From Eunapius fragilis (taxonomy: Eukaryota; Porifera; Demospongiae; Spongillida; Spongillidae), in NCBI GenBank assembly GCA_963681505.1, contig OY811972.1, positions 3,366,163 to 3,430,162 of the forward strand: DNA of 64,000 nt, given 5' to 3'. A program made the position numbers and the translations under genes. The notes under the pieces were generated by a model. The model was not told where the DNA came from, made no database searches, and saw nothing but the letters and a program-made list of their open reading frames with translations. Position 1 is the first letter of the stretch; the number at the start of each line of letters is the position of its first letter. This document shows, piece after piece, positions 38,501-53,500 of this stretch.

Positions 38501-41500
38501 TATTGCACGTTGCTGTAGTGTTTGATATTATGAACTGTCTCAGTGAACTAAATAGATTACTGAAATGATATTAATAAACCAAATTTATTTCTTCACAAAT
38601 GAAGGCACAGGTTTTAATGTTTAATCTCCAAACGTCCCTATTTAAGGATGTTTGTCTTATCTGATAGAGCTATAGCCCACCCAGCCCACTGGCCCTGCTA
38701 TTGTCATGCTCTCACTTTCCTCACCCCAACCTCATGCTCACCCACCTCATGGTGCAAACCAGTGACCTGCTAATCCAAGTATTGCAGCCTCGTGTTTGCA
38801 TTGTACGTTGTTGCAATGTCATTTTTCAAGGCAACAGACAGGTCATAACAGTAGCCGAAAATTAGGCAACTGCCATTAATTGTGGTAAGACCCCAGCCTC
38901 GAGTGCCTAAGGATGTACATGTAAAAGAATTTACCATTGAGTTCATGTATCTATTTTGCTGAAAACATCTGGTTAGCACGAGAAATGGAAAAAACACATA
39001 CCCTTGAAATATCACCTTGGCTGCATGAAATTTGTTAATCATTGATTGATCAGTACGAACTTACTTACGTTATGCGTGACGCATACTTAAGTAAGCAAGC
39101 TAAAGTCGATGGTTTCGTGCTTTAAAAGTATTTCCACAGGTTCAAATTCAAACCACAGTATCACCACTCATACTGCACCACCACTGTATGTAGATTTTGC
39201 CTTCACTCTTCTAGTTATGGCCATGCCATGTATGATAACAAGTAAGTGCGTTATTATTTTTAAAGTGGTAAGAGGCCTATAACACACACTACTTACGTAG
39301 TCCTTCACACGATAGTACAGTGTATTGATGAACAAACCTTATATAATGTTCACTATTTTCGGAGGACTGCTAAAACCTGCAAAATACTGCTCACACACAC
39401 CATACATGTATGTCTCGTACCCGGGCTATTACTTTTACGTATTTTATGCAATGTTAAGGATACCGCATGTATAATTAGAATACATGTTGTAGGGGTGAAT
39501 GAGGGTCAATGACCACTCGCTTTCTTGGCTTCGATACAAACCGGTAGGAATTCTCTCCCCCACTGAAGCAGTTTTCAGCATTCCGCATAAAATAAATGCA
39601 TTTTTTAGTTTCTATTTATGTCATATCATTAGAGTGCGTAACTTTTTTCTACGCATATGTACACGTAAGGCAAGCTCTTTTTGAACCAGAGTTATGAGGC
39701 GCTAAAACCTTAACTCCTCTGTAATATAAAAATCACCATTTCAATATCATATGCAATATCATACCTGATCCTCGGGCTTTTGGTAGTTATGGGCTAAAGA
39801 TTGCTTACTTAAGTAAGCAAATTCTTAAATAAGTAAGCACCTGATCAATCTATGGTTAAGTGTTAGCAGAGATGCCATGCACATCAGGACCCACGTTATT
39901 GGATCCTACATGTATATAGGAATTGGGGTGGTGTTGTTGTTGGTTAACAATATCGATATGGGTTGATCCAGCAAGAAATTGGAGGCCGATTGCCTTTATT
40001 TTATTAAGCCCTAATGGAGTTTCAAATCAGATAAAAGCACATGTGCCACATTGATGCCTTCCAAAAACCATTTTATATTCAGGTCTTACTGGCATGGCGA
40101 TCTTGATGTCACTCACCTGCTGCTATTTTCATGCAAGGAAGTGTTTGTTCACTATTTTGATGTTTGTCTCAGCCCATTAACTTTACGATAGGGTCATTCC
40201 ATTATAAGTGGGGTAAGTGCGTGCTTCACATATTCCGATCTTGATGCAATTATTCATATTTTTTCATCTATGGATGAATGATACTTGAACCAGTTCTAAT
40301 GTTAATAACCTTAATGCTTTACGAAATATATTGCACTGAATAATTAATTTTTCCAGAAAATGTGCAACTTTGCAAGCTCATACATAACCTTTCCATTTTT
40401 GGCCTGGTAATGACTTCTTTTGCATCAAATTGAAGCTCAATTTATGTAGAATCTGTATATATATTTCACTTTAGTAGGTGGTGAAAGGGTTAAATAAAAT
40501 TTATCATTATAGCGCAGATTTCTAAATTGAGATGGTTTCCGGATTGATAAACAAATTTTTTTTTTCAGAATTGAAGGGACTATCGATATTGCTGTTTTTA
40601 TGAAATAAAAATTCGGTTTATAAACAAGCTCTAGGGACCGCATCAAGTTTTACGAGTGTCCGCCATTTTAAATGTTATACAGTGTATTTTAGCACTAATG
40701 TAAAGTAAGTGTTTGTTTATATGCCACAAGTGTGTTACATAAATATCGCGAACCGCAGCTAAGAACACTGGCCACAAATTGCGCTCAGCTAAGTAAAAAT
40801 GTGTTATTTTTTAAAAAGTGTGCATCTTTTAGAAGAATGGGCGCGCTGTTCAGGTAAGGTAGTCTATAATGCATGAGTATAGAGATATAAATTGCCCCAC
40901 TCTTGTTGCAAGTAAAAAGCAACCAGCCACGGCCGAAAACTCTCTTCTTCTTGAAGGCAACCCGGCATCTATGACTGATGACAAACCGGAAGCAGCAATC
41001 ACATCTATGACTGATGACGAACCGGCAGCAGTGATCGCATCAATGACTGATGGTGAACCGCTGCTGATCGCATCTGTGACAGATGGTAAACCACTGCCGA
41101 TCGCATCTTTAACTGATGGCGAACCGCTGCTGTGACTGTTAATGAACCGGCAACGATTGAATCAGTTGCTATATGAGAACCTGTAGCGATCGAACCTTCC
41201 AATAATCCAGGTCGTATGCATGCCGCGGGTTTATTCCCGCACACACCAGCATGTCTTGTGCGTGGGAGCTCAAGGACATTGAATCAGAGCCACCATCCCC
41301 ACCGATTGCAAGCACCAGTAACAGGCGGAAAAAGGGCAAAAGCTGGTGGATGCAGCATCATTCACCAAGGCCACACCCATCACTCCATTCACAGTCATCA
41401 CATCACTCCCGCTCTCCTCGTCACACACTCATCACGTCACTCCCGCTTACCTTGTCATTCCCGCTCACCACGTCTCTCATGCTCACCACGTCTCTCACGC

Positions 41501-44500
41501 TCACGTCACTCCCGCTCACCACATCTCTCACGCTCACCACGTCTCTTGCGCTCACGTCACTCACGCTCACCACTTCACTCATGCTCATCGCGTCACTCAA
41601 GCTCACCACGTCACTTACTACGCACTTACATCATTCACCTCATCGTTCTCCATACCATACTACACCCAGCTCTCCACACCATTCTCCACATGGAAGTACA
41701 TGTACACACCATACTACACACTGTTCTGAGCCACATCATTCTCCACACCGTTCTTTACATAGCTCTCCGCACAAATTTTCTCCAATTTGCTCACATTCTG
41801 ATCCACAACATGGCTCACCCCATTGGCCAGCTGGTCATTGCCACTTCGAACCAAGATTCCATTGGCCAGCAATACCAGCCCACTGCCGCAGTACTGGACC
41901 AGGACAAAGGCCTGCCATAGTACTCAACCCACACCCACTGCCATGGTTCTGAACCAGAATCCCATAGTCACATTACTGGGCCAGAATACTACTGTCACAG
42001 TACTGGAACAGAAGCTCGCTCCCACAGTACTGGACCAGAACCCCATTGCCACAGTACTGCACACCGTTCAGAATGGGACAGACTAAGTTGTCAGTAGCTG
42101 CATTGTGCTCATTATGCCGTATTCCAGACTATTAATAGAAGATTAGTAGTAAATTGATTCCAGGGTGCTTCTTTTGAATATTTAACATTTGCCAGAATGT
42201 TGCCTCCATTAACAAGAAGGGCATTCAGACAAATGCCAAGTTCTTAGAAGAACTATTTGCATGGAATAAAACATCACACAGTGCATACATGTAAGCTTTG
42301 AATATGCATAACAGAGAAAGGGTGTGCACAAACTTATTGATATAGACAACAACCGACTTTCTTCACGAGTGCACCAATCAAATATATGTGAGCAACAACC
42401 GACGTCTTCACGGGTGCACCAATCATGTATATGAGCAACAACCGACTTTCTTCACGGGTGCACCAATCATATATATGTGAGCAACAACTGACTTCTTCAC
42501 GGGTGCCCTATTTTAACCGATACACCCATGTACTAATAGGGTAACACAGTGTTACCTGAAGACATATCACACAGCTGATAGTCTAGCTTCAAGTGCTCTT
42601 TTTGCATCTGAGACTTCCTTTGATGTCAAAGTGTATGAACGCCCAGTTGCTGTTGTTGGACTTACAAGAGTGAGAATATCAGTGGGGTCCACATCCAAGA
42701 TGTCTTGACGTCTTGGGTAAATGTAGGAATTGGCAGGTAGCTGAGGGTGAAGGAAATTAACTTCAACAAGCCGAGGTTCCATATCGACCTTTGTCACATA
42801 TCCAAGCCAAAAATCTCCTCCATAAGCAACTGTTACATAGCTTTTAATTTCCGACAATGGAACAGGCTCAGGAACATGTGCTGAGGTAACTCTTTCAGTC
42901 CGTTTCATAGTACCAAGGGAATATGGCCTCACTTCTGCGGATGAAATAGAAATGGGAATATAACTGGTGTCCCAGGAACAGTCCTACTGTATTTGAACCT
43001 CTCAGCCAGAAAGTCAGCCTCATCTTTGTGTTCCTATAATGTTGCATATGAAAAGTGAATATCCTTTATCTCTTGTAATGCAAATTGATACAGTTGGTTT
43101 GGTGTCTAAATTTGGTCTTGGTAAGGACGTTTAAGACTTGCTTTAGTTGCCATCCTTTTCACAGTTCCAGCTATTCCATCAGCAGCCGACTTGCCATGAG
43201 ATGTAGCAAAGAAATGCCTCTCTGCTGGGATTCCAAAATCTTTCTCATGATGACACAAGTTGGTAAAGTTGTAGCAGTTTTTGTATTGTCCAGCACAACC
43301 ATCTGATATGTAGATTATTTTTTTGCGTATTGCCCCAAAATGATCTGGTAGAAATGAAACTAACTTACGCTGAAACAAGTGTACAGCAATAATGTCATGA
43401 TCTGTGTTCTCAGAAATTATGGTGAAACAGACACTATCCAGTTTTCCATCACTGTTCTTGTAAAAGCAGAGAAAAGGATGGATGATTGCTTGTAGGTTGT
43501 TCCAATGAAATGATTGTGCTTCATCTTGCACAACAAAGCTGTAGTTTTCTGAAAAGTCAGCAATGACAATAAACTCACCAGGTTTGAGTCTTTCCTTTTT
43601 TTCTGTTACAAACTTGGCTTGATTCTTGGCAATATAATCATGCAATTTAAGCATTTCCAATGCAACCATAAATGCATCAAGAAACTCTTCAACTGGTGCA
43701 ATCCGGGTCTCACGATTGGCACGGTCAGTATTGATCCACTGGTTGTATTGCAAAGTTTCTACACCATTGTCCTCCATGCATAATAGCTTCAAGCTCTTCC
43801 TGCAGTGCACCTGTTCCAGAGCAATCTTTGCATGTCCCAATGGCACAGTTGTATGTTGATGGTTCACACTGTATTGCTGCCAAGCAATCTGTGTAGTGAG
43901 TATACCAACCATTGGTTAAAGACTCCAGTCTTCCACCTGCCATTATCAGCTTGACACTTTGATGAATTGCACACACACACACACACACACTGAGTGAGTG
44001 CCAGTGGCTCCTGCCAGCACACATTCTTTAGGTCGTAGTTCTGCAAACTTAGAGAAGCCAACTTTCACATCTGGATGCTCTGTTATGAATTGATGGTATG
44101 CTTTCTTCAGGTTGCACAGCACAAGCCTCTTCTGCCGATGCACTTTCTCTCGATCTGCGTTTCTTTCAGACAAAAAATCCTTTTTTTCAGGCATCACACA
44201 GCTTATGCTATCACTGCAGTAAAAGCTTTTGACAAGCTCTACAGTGTCTTCTGAAAGAGATGGCCTTGTTTTTTGGAATTAGGGCTGGACAGAACCCCTT
44301 TGTTTTCTACAAGCATTTTTGCACACTTTGCTAAATACTAGCACGGAACTCTTCTGTTATTCTGCTTGCAGATCAACTCTTTGGTAGAGCTGTAAGAATC
44401 CGTATTCTTTCACTTCTTGACTTGGTAGATACACACTTTTCTTTAAGCTGCTGTATGATTTCTGTGCCATCATTTGTATGCAACACATGGGTGTTTACCC

Positions 44501-47500
44501 CTGTGCAAAGCTGTAGGTTCCTTTCCACAGCTACGTCAAATGTTCTCACTTTTTGAATGAGGTATGTTTCACTATGCATTCGACGCTTTTTTATAGGAGA
44601 GATTCCTTGGATGGAAAATGTTTCATTTATCTTGTGTAGCTGAGTAAAGGTATTGTCTAATTGGTCACCGTCGTCGCTCCCTTCGCTACAACTTTCAGTG
44701 TCACAAATGCTGGCTGTTGGTACGATGTCAGTAGTTAATGCTAAGTTGCTAGGACCAGCACATTCATCCGATATGATCGTTGAGCTTGCAGAAGTGTCAA
44801 CTGTGCGCGTTATTGCTGTGAGACAATTGCAGCACACAACATCTCCACATTTTTATGAGAGAGACGGGTGTTCTTCTATTAACTTTGTTGATAGAACTCG
44901 AAGGTTCAAATAAATGCGGCGCTTATGATTCTTGAAAGGGTCGCAACAGTAATCTCTTCGGTTGGACATACCTTTTTCTTGAGTCGAGCGTTCTTCTGTA
45001 TGCTTGTTCTTTAAATAGAAAAAAAAGCGGGTTCACTTCAATAAGCTGCGTCATCATAGCCCTCAGTGTTGATAGCTGTGGTGTGATTGTTACGCTAAGT
45101 GTGTTACACCACTTCAGTAATATAAGACGAGTAAAAAAAAAACATGGCTGCCTCCTCATCAAACCCATGCGGTTCTCAGGGGTTATCTGTAAACAAAATT
45201 TTTATTAATGAAAACGCGGGATATTAGTCTTCCCTTGATGTTTGTATTTTTAACGGTTTATCAGCAGATGTGAAATACTTACTCTCGATGGCAACATATT
45301 CAAACAGCATGCACACTCAATCCAACATCACGCGAGTCAATCACACACTGCACTAATTTAGTTAATTATTAAGTCGAGAACATCACATCTTTTCCCCCTC
45401 TTCTCGATAACGGGCTGGTTTGCGCCCTATTCTCCCACTTCGTGTGCTTGTGATAGGGCGTTCATCAGGGTTCCTCTTGTGCCCATCTGTGGCAGGAACA
45501 GCAGAGGGGTTTGGGGTCCCTCCACCATTCTGTTCTTTTCCAAGAACCTCGTCACCATGGGAACCACGTTCATCATTCCTATTAGGTTCTCTTGTTTCCA
45601 AGGAAGGAACCTCTCTTGTTTCCTCTGACCGCCCACCCATTTGGGGTGATACGGGGGCAGCTCCTACCCCATTGTAAGGGATGCTCAGGAGCATAGGTGT
45701 AGGGTGGGTGGTATCGGCCTCCTGGCAAATAATGGGAACGGGAACGGGTCCTTCAGAGTCCTCCCTTGGTCCAGATACCCCCAACTGGTCACTTCCACTT
45801 CGTATCATCTGCTCTACATGCCTTTTCCACAGGTTACTTCCTCCCACCTGCACATGGTATGTTTTAGGCCCAACCTTGGCCTTCACTTGAGCTTGACACC
45901 ATCTCTCAGTCCCTGGACGCCTGTAGTCACGAACCATCACCCAGTCTCCCACTTCAAAACTTCTGTCCCGTGCCGTTGCTCGTGCTTGTACCTGAACTGA
46001 CTGGTTCTTGGCAACGGTTCCTGCAAGGTCTGGTGTTAGCAGATGCAAACGGCTCCTCACATCCCGGCCAATCATCAGACGCGCTGGCGACTCTTCAGTG
46101 GTTGCATGCCTGGCATTCTGATAATTCATAAGGAAACTTGCCAGTCGATGCTGGAAGGTTCGCCCATCTTTTCTTGAGGATCGCAATGCTTGTTTCAAGG
46201 TCTGCACAAAACGCTCCGCCAACCCATTAGTTGCAGGGTGATAAGGACTAGTTGTGATATGTTTGATGTGGTTAAGACTGGTGAATCTCTCAAAAGCTTG
46301 TGAAGCAAATTGTGGGCCATTGTCAGTGACAATTTGAACAGGTATGCCCCATCTAGCAAACAAAAGCCTCAGTTCTTCGATAGTGGATTCTGCAGTTGTT
46401 TTTTCCATTGTCACTACCTCGGGCCACTTTGAATAAGCATCTACCACACAGAGAAGAGTTTTGTTCTCAAATGGACCTGCAAAATCAATATGAATTCTCT
46501 TCGCAGGCCCCTCCGGGAACTCCCATGGATGCAAGGTTGACAATTTCGGGTTTTGCTTCATTCACTGACACCCTTGACAGGCATGTGCGACCTCTTAAAT
46601 TCCCTTGTCAATGCCTGGCCACCACACATGGCTTCGTGCGAGCCCCTTCATCTTCACCACCCCCAAATGTCCGTCATGCAGCTCCTCCAGAACGTGATCC
46701 CTCAGTTTCGTTCGGATTACTACACGAATTCCCCACATGATGCAACTTTGTTCAATGGTCAACTCATGCCTCCTGTCATAGTATGGTTTCAAATCTGGAC
46801 ACTACTCACACCCTTTGACAGGCCAGCCACTCAGGGTAAAATGTAATACCTTAGCCAATATGGGATCATTCTGAGTAGCTCCCTTCAGAGACATTGCAGT
46901 GATTGGCAGATTTTCTATCCGTTTAATGAAAAGGTTTCCCATTCCATCCTGCTCAGTGCCGTCGTGTGAGGGTAACGGAAGCCGAGATCTATAAGGCATC
47001 AGCATTTGCATGCTGAGATGTATTCCGATATTTAATTTCAAAGTCATACCCAGCGAGAAACATTGCATACCTTTGAAGCCTTGCTGCTGTAGTGATGCTA
47101 ATACCCTTGTCTGGCCTGAAAATCACAGTTAGGGGTTGGTGGTCAGTTATCAGTGTGAAGTGTGATCCAAATAAGTACTGGTTAAACTTCTTAATTCCCC
47201 ACACCAAGGCTAGTGCCTCCTTGTCAATCTGGGAATACTTCTGTTCCGTAACCATTAATGTGCGAGACGCAAAAGCCACCGGTCGTTCTTCACCTGTTGC
47301 TGTGATGTGGGACAACACAGCCCCCAAACCATAGGAGCTTGCATCACATGCTAGTGTCATGGGTAGACTGGGGTCAAAATGGGCCAACACTGTGTCCGCC
47401 GTTATCACGTCCTTCACCATCTTCCAAGCGCTTTGGTCCACGACCACTTCACATCCTTTTGTAGTAATGCATGTAAAGGGGCCAATTTGGTTGACAGGTT

Positions 47501-50500
47501 TGGAAGGAATTTCCGATAGTAATTAACCATTCCCAGGAAGGAACGAAGTTGAGAGACATTCATAGGTTTGGGTGATTCTACAATGGCTTGAATCTTCTCT
47601 GTGGTCTTGTGCAACCCTTGAGCATCAATAACATGGCCACAAAACTCTATTTGTCTCCGAAAGAAAATGCTCTTCTTTTTGTTGATTGTAAGTCCATACT
47701 GTTCTAGGCGCTTAAAAACAGTCTCCAATAGGTGTAGATATTCCTCCATGTTTCCTCCAGCAACTACAATGTCATCTAAGAAACACTGAACATTGGTATT
47801 CCTTGCAATATAGTATCCATAGTTCTCTGCCAAATGGCAGGGGCTGATGCCACGCCGAAAGCCATCCGATTGAACTGAAACAGGCCTTGTGCGTGTTCAC
47901 AGTAAGCAGCCCCCGTGATTCCTCGTCCAGTTCCATTTGCAAATAGGCCCACTGCAAATCTATTTTGCTGAAAAGAGCTCCTTTACCCAAAGCAGCAAAG
48001 ATGTCATCCATTTTTGGTAATGGGTATTGATCCACTTTGAGGACTGGGTTAATGGTCATCTTAAAATCCCCACATAGGCGGATTGTCCCATTTGGTTTCG
48101 GTACCACCACAATCGGTGTTGCCCAGTCACTCCAGTCTACCCTACTAATGACCCCATCTTTCTGTAACCGATCAAGCTCTTTCTCTACCTTCTCACGTAA
48201 GCTATATGGAATGGGTCTAGCCTTTAAAAACATGGGTTGGGCTCCCTCCTTTAGGATCATCTTAGCCTTGATTCCGGAGACCTTGCCCAAACAATCCCTC
48301 CAGGGTTGAGGATACTTAATCTTTAAAGCTTCCAATGCTTCTTCCATTCGCTTTTCATCTACCACTCTGACTGCCTTGATATCATGCCAATTTACTGAGA
48401 TACTGGCTAGCCAATTCCGTCCTAACAATGGTGGTCCCCTTCCATCCACCACTATGAGAGGTAGTCTGGCATATTCTCCGTTCTTCTGCACCTTCACCAC
48501 TACATACTGAATGGCAATAAAGATACTGCAGCCCCTGTGTCTAGTTCCATTTTAACAGGTAAGCCTTCTATCAATACCCCCACCATTATAGCCTCACCTC
48601 TTTTCCACTGCTCTTTAGCAGCCCTCCTCTTGTTGATGGCCTGGCCCCAGTACACCGGTACCTCTGCCTCGTCTTCATTCTCGATCGTAGCCGCACTGGA
48701 TAACTCCTTCACTCTTCTATCTTTCATCTTGTCTGATCCTGAGCCTCCCATTGTTCTTTTCTTCGCCTTACATACACGTGCTATGTGCCCTTTCTTTTTG
48801 CAAAAATGGCACTGTTGGTCAATAAATGGGCAGCCATGTGCTTGATGATTTCCACCGCATCTGTAACACCTGCCTTGTGACCTAGTAGGTATTTGGTTCA
48901 CTTCCTGAGGTTCTGTTTTTACTTGGATTGTATCACTCATTTTCATTTGACCCGCATCCTTAACCGCCACTTCTTCTGTCTCAATTATCTCCACCGCCTT
49001 CGCAAATGTAAGTTCAGCCTTAGATAGAAGACGCTTCCGAACTACTTCATCTCTGATGCCACACACGATTCGGTCTCGCAATGCATCGTCCCACCCGGTT
49101 CCAAACTGGCAGTGCTCCGTTAACTTTTGTAAGTTAGCCACGTACTCTCGGATGGACTCGCCCTCCTTCTGGTCGCGTTTGTGGAACCGATAACGCTCCG
49201 TGATAAGTAATGGTTTCGGCGCCAAATGCTTCGTCAATAACTCAACTAACTCCTTATACGTTTTGTCTGCCGGTTTACCTGGAACAGTTAGAGCTCGTAG
49301 AAGGCCGTACGTTCTCTTGCCAATACACGCTAGAAACGCCGCTTTTTTTCTGTTCTGCTCCTATTTTATTTGCGTCGAAGAAGTGTTCCTATCTCTCCAT
49401 ATAACAGGGCCAGTCGTCCACAGCACCATCGAACTCTTCTACCTTTCCCACGTGAATCGCCATAGTCCGTCGCCACTATGTTAGGGATCCCACCCTCGTC
49501 GCCACTGTGAAATACTTACTCTCGATGGCAACAGATTCAAACAGCATGCACACTCAATCCAACATCACGCGAGTCAATCACACTGCACTAATATTTAGTT
49601 AATTATTATGTCGAGAACATCACAGCGGCCACAGCCCTTTGCGGCTGGACAAAAGGGTCCATAATTAGACAATACCGTAACCAAAAAAACTCATTGCGGC
49701 TAGATGCGCCATGGCCTCATTAAAATGGCGTTTTTTGATAGAGCTGTATCTTGTTAATTTTACCATCAAATACCTGTTGATCCCTCCCATATAACTGGTG
49801 TATCGTCGTAGTAGAGACTATACCATATGCGCACTCTTTATATCGCAATCCTTAATAACGCGCAGCCAATTTATATATGGATATCGTAAGGGAGAGGGGG
49901 TACTTCACGCTGATAATACCAAGCACAGACAAATTCTCAGGAACGTCAGCATGCCGCATTGTCAACTATTCACATTTAGGTATACAGAAACACCATTTAG
50001 GTCCAGCCATACTTTTTTTTCACCACACAATAAAGGGTTTTGCTTTTCTATGAATAATGCGGTATTAGTAGCTTTATTCGGTCACATAGCCTAGATGGAA
50101 CACCACATATATACCAGCTCCAGAAACTTTGCAGAGCTTGTGGAAAACATTTGGTGGCTAGAAAAAGGAGAGAATTCATGAGAGGGGGTTTATAATGGGT
50201 ACATGAGGGCATGGGGTCCAGCTGCTTACTGTGGGAACATGGGGCAGACCAGCTGCTTATAGTAGGTACTTTGGGGCATGTGCAGGGGGTCCAGCTACTT
50301 AGTGAGTACATAGGGGCAGAGAGTACAGTGCACAGGGGCAGGGGTCTAGCTGCTTACAGTGGGTACATGGGGGCAGGGGGTCCAGCTGCTTACAGTGGGT
50401 ACTTGCGGGCAGGGGGGCCAGTTGCTTACAGTGGGTACATGGGGGAAAGGGGGCGTGGGTACATGGGGGAGGGGGTCCAGCTGCTTACAGTGGGTACATG

Positions 50501-53500
50501 GGGGCAGGGGGATCTAGTTGCTTACAGTGGGTACGTGGGGGGCAGGGGTCCAGCGGCTTACTGTGGTTACATGGGGGGCAGGTATCCAGCTGCTTACAGT
50601 GGGTACATGGGGGTAGGGGGGCCAGTTCCTTACAGTGGGTACATGGGGGCAAGGGGGCGTGGGTACATGGGGGAGGGGATCCAGCTGCTTACAGTGGGTT
50701 CATGGGGGCAGGGGGGCCAGTTGCTTACAGTGGGTACATGGGGCAAGGGGGCATGGGTACATGGGGGAGGGGGTATAGCTGCTTACAGTTGGTACATGAG
50801 GTAGGCATATGTGGGGGCACGGGTCCAGATGCTAACAGTGGGTACATGGGGGCAAGGGGTCTAGCTGCTTACAGTGGGTACATGGGGGCAAGGGGGTGTG
50901 GGTACACGGGGGAGGGGGTCCAGCTGCTTACAGTGGACTCATGGTGTAGGGGTTCCAGTTGCTTACAGTGGGTACATGACGGCAGGGGGTCCAGCTGCAT
51001 ACATGTACATGGGGCAGGGGTCCAGCTGCTTACAGTGGGTACATGGGGGAGGGGGTCCAGCTGCTTATAGAGGGTACATGTGGGCAGGGGATCCAGCTGC
51101 TCACAGTGGGTACATGAGAGCAGGGGGTAGCAATGGGTGTATGGGGTAGCGGTGGGTGTATGGGGGCAGGGAGTCCAGCTGCTTACATGAAGGCCGGGGG
51201 TCAGCTGCTTACAGTAGGCATGTGGGGGAGGAGGTCCAGCTGCTAACAGTGGGTATTTACATGGGGCAGGAGGTCCAGCTGTTTATAGTGGGCACATGGG
51301 GACAGGGGATTATAGTGTGGGTACATGGGAACAGAGTGTAACAGTGGGTACATGGGGCAGGGGGCAGTCAGGGGTCCAACTGCTTGCAGTACGTGGGTAC
51401 ATGAAGGCAGGGGGTCCAATACATGTACATGGGGCAGGGGGTGCAGCTACTTACAGTGGGTAGGTGGGTTGGGTGTCCAGCTGACAGTGGGTACATAAGG
51501 GCAGGGGGGTCCAGCTGATTTTCACGTCAACACGTATATGTACTGGGCTAGTTTACCCGGCTCAAACCACGGTACACTTCACATGCGTATACCATTGCGA
51601 AGAAAAAGTATGGCTACAGTTCCATACTATATGTTGTAAGTTCCTTCTGTCTCCTTTTGTTATTCGCTTCCAACTGGGGCGCAGAATTTGTCTACATGGT
51701 CCAAAAAGTACGTTGAAGTCGATGCGTTCGTCGAAAAATGGCCGCTCGTAGGAAGCGGTGGAGAGAAAACTAGGCCATGTGACTTTGGCTACAAATAGAA
51801 CAAAGATACTTCATTCATTGTATGGCTTTAAAATGGTGACAAGTTTAAACATGTTAACATGTAGTGCAAGGTTTCTAAGGTTGTCGGTTGTCAAGGGTGG
51901 TTGCTAGGGCATTACGCCCTTTTTTCAATATTTCAAGAGGTATGCCTTTTGTCCACAAATTGTATGGCCGCATAGGGCTGTGCGGCACAGCCCTTTGCGG
52001 CTGGACAAAAGGGTCCATAATTAGACAATACCGTAAACCAAAAAAATCCATTGCAGCTAGATGCGCCATGGCCTCATTAAAATGGCGTTTTTTGATAGAA
52101 CTGTATCTTGTTAATTTTACCATCAAATACCTGTTGATCCCTCCCATTTAACTGGTGTATCGTCGTAGTAGAGGCTATACCATATGCGCACTCTTCATAT
52201 CGCAATCCTCAATAACGCGCAGCTAATTTATATATGGATACCGTAAGGGAGAGGGGGTACTTCACGCTGATAATACCAAGCACAGACAAATTCTCAGGAA
52301 CGTCGGCATGCCGCATTGTCAACTATACACATTTAGGTATACAGAAACACCATTTAGGTCCAGCCATACTTTTTTTTCACCACACAATAAAGGGTTTTGC
52401 TTTTCTATGAATAATGCGGTATTAGTAGCTTTATTCGGTCACATAGCCTAGATGGAACACCACATATACCAGCTCCAGAAACTTTGCAGAACTTGTGGAA
52501 AACATTTGGTGGCTAGAGATACAAAAGGAGGGGGTTTATAATGGGTACATGAGGGCAGGGGATCCAGCTGCTTTCTGTGGGAACATTGGGCAGGAGTCCA
52601 GCTGCTTATAGTAGGTACTTTGAGGCATGTGCAGGGGGTCCAGCTACTTAGTGAGTACATAGAGGCAGAGAGTACAGTGAGTACACAGGGGCAGGGGTCT
52701 AGCCGCTTACAGTGGGTACATGGGGGCAGGGGGTCCAGCTGCTTACAGTGGGTACATGGGGGGCAGGGGTCCAGTTGCTTACAGTGGGTACAAGGGGGCA
52801 GGGGGGCCAGTTGCTTACAGTGGGTACATGGGGGCAGGGGGGCCAGTTGCTTACAGTAGGTACATGGGGGCAAGGGGCCAGTTGCTTACAGTGGGTACAT
52901 GGGGGCAAGGAGGCGTGGGTACATGGGGGAGGGGGTCCAACTGCTTACAGTGGGTACATGGGGGTAAGGGGTCGTGGGTAGATGGGGGAGGGGGTCCAGC
53001 TGCTTACAGTTGGTACATGAGGGTAGGCGTATGTGGGGGAGGGGGTCTAGCTGCTAAAAGTGGGTACATGTGGGCAGGGGGTCCAGCTGCTTACAGTGGA
53101 CTCAGAGGGTAGGGGTTCCAGTTGCTTTCAGTGGGTACATGACGGCAGGGGGTCCAGCTGTATACATGTACATGGGGTAGGGGTACAGCTACTTACAGTG
53201 GGCACATGGGAGGAGGGGGTCCAGCTGCTTACAGTGGGTACATGGGGGAGGGAGTCCAGCTGCTTATAGAGGATGCATGTGGGCAGGGGATCCAGCTGCT
53301 CACAGTGGCTACATGAGAGCAGGAGGTAGCGGTGGGTGTATGGGGGCAGGGAGTCCAGCTGCTTACATGAAGGCCGGGGGTTCAGCTGTTTACAGTAGAC
53401 ATGTGGGGGAGGAGGTCCAGCAGCTAACAGTGGGTATATGCATGGGGCAGGAGGTCCAGCTGTTTGTAGTGGGCACATGGGGACAGGGGATTACAGTGTG

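Larger units (their letters stand above)
45269..49624 (-). mobile_element. Ty3/Gypsy LTR retrotransposon, complete but decayed
   Basis: It is 4,356 bp with two 119-bp LTRs and the order gag, protease, reverse transcriptase, RNase H, integrase on the minus strand, which defines Ty3/Gypsy. A primer-binding site and polypurine tract are both present. Each coding part is broken by stops or frameshifts. The five bases outside the LTRs do not match (GCAGA and GCGGC), so a target duplication is missing: either an end was rearranged or the duplication has mutated. Confidence 0.92.

Noticed and set aside
41216-42086. Ser/His/Arg-rich frames as genes
   Set aside because: Minisatellite translation in three frames; no conservation of one frame over another.
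45420-46846. Plus-strand frames over the integrase
   Set aside because: Shadows of the minus-strand integrase.
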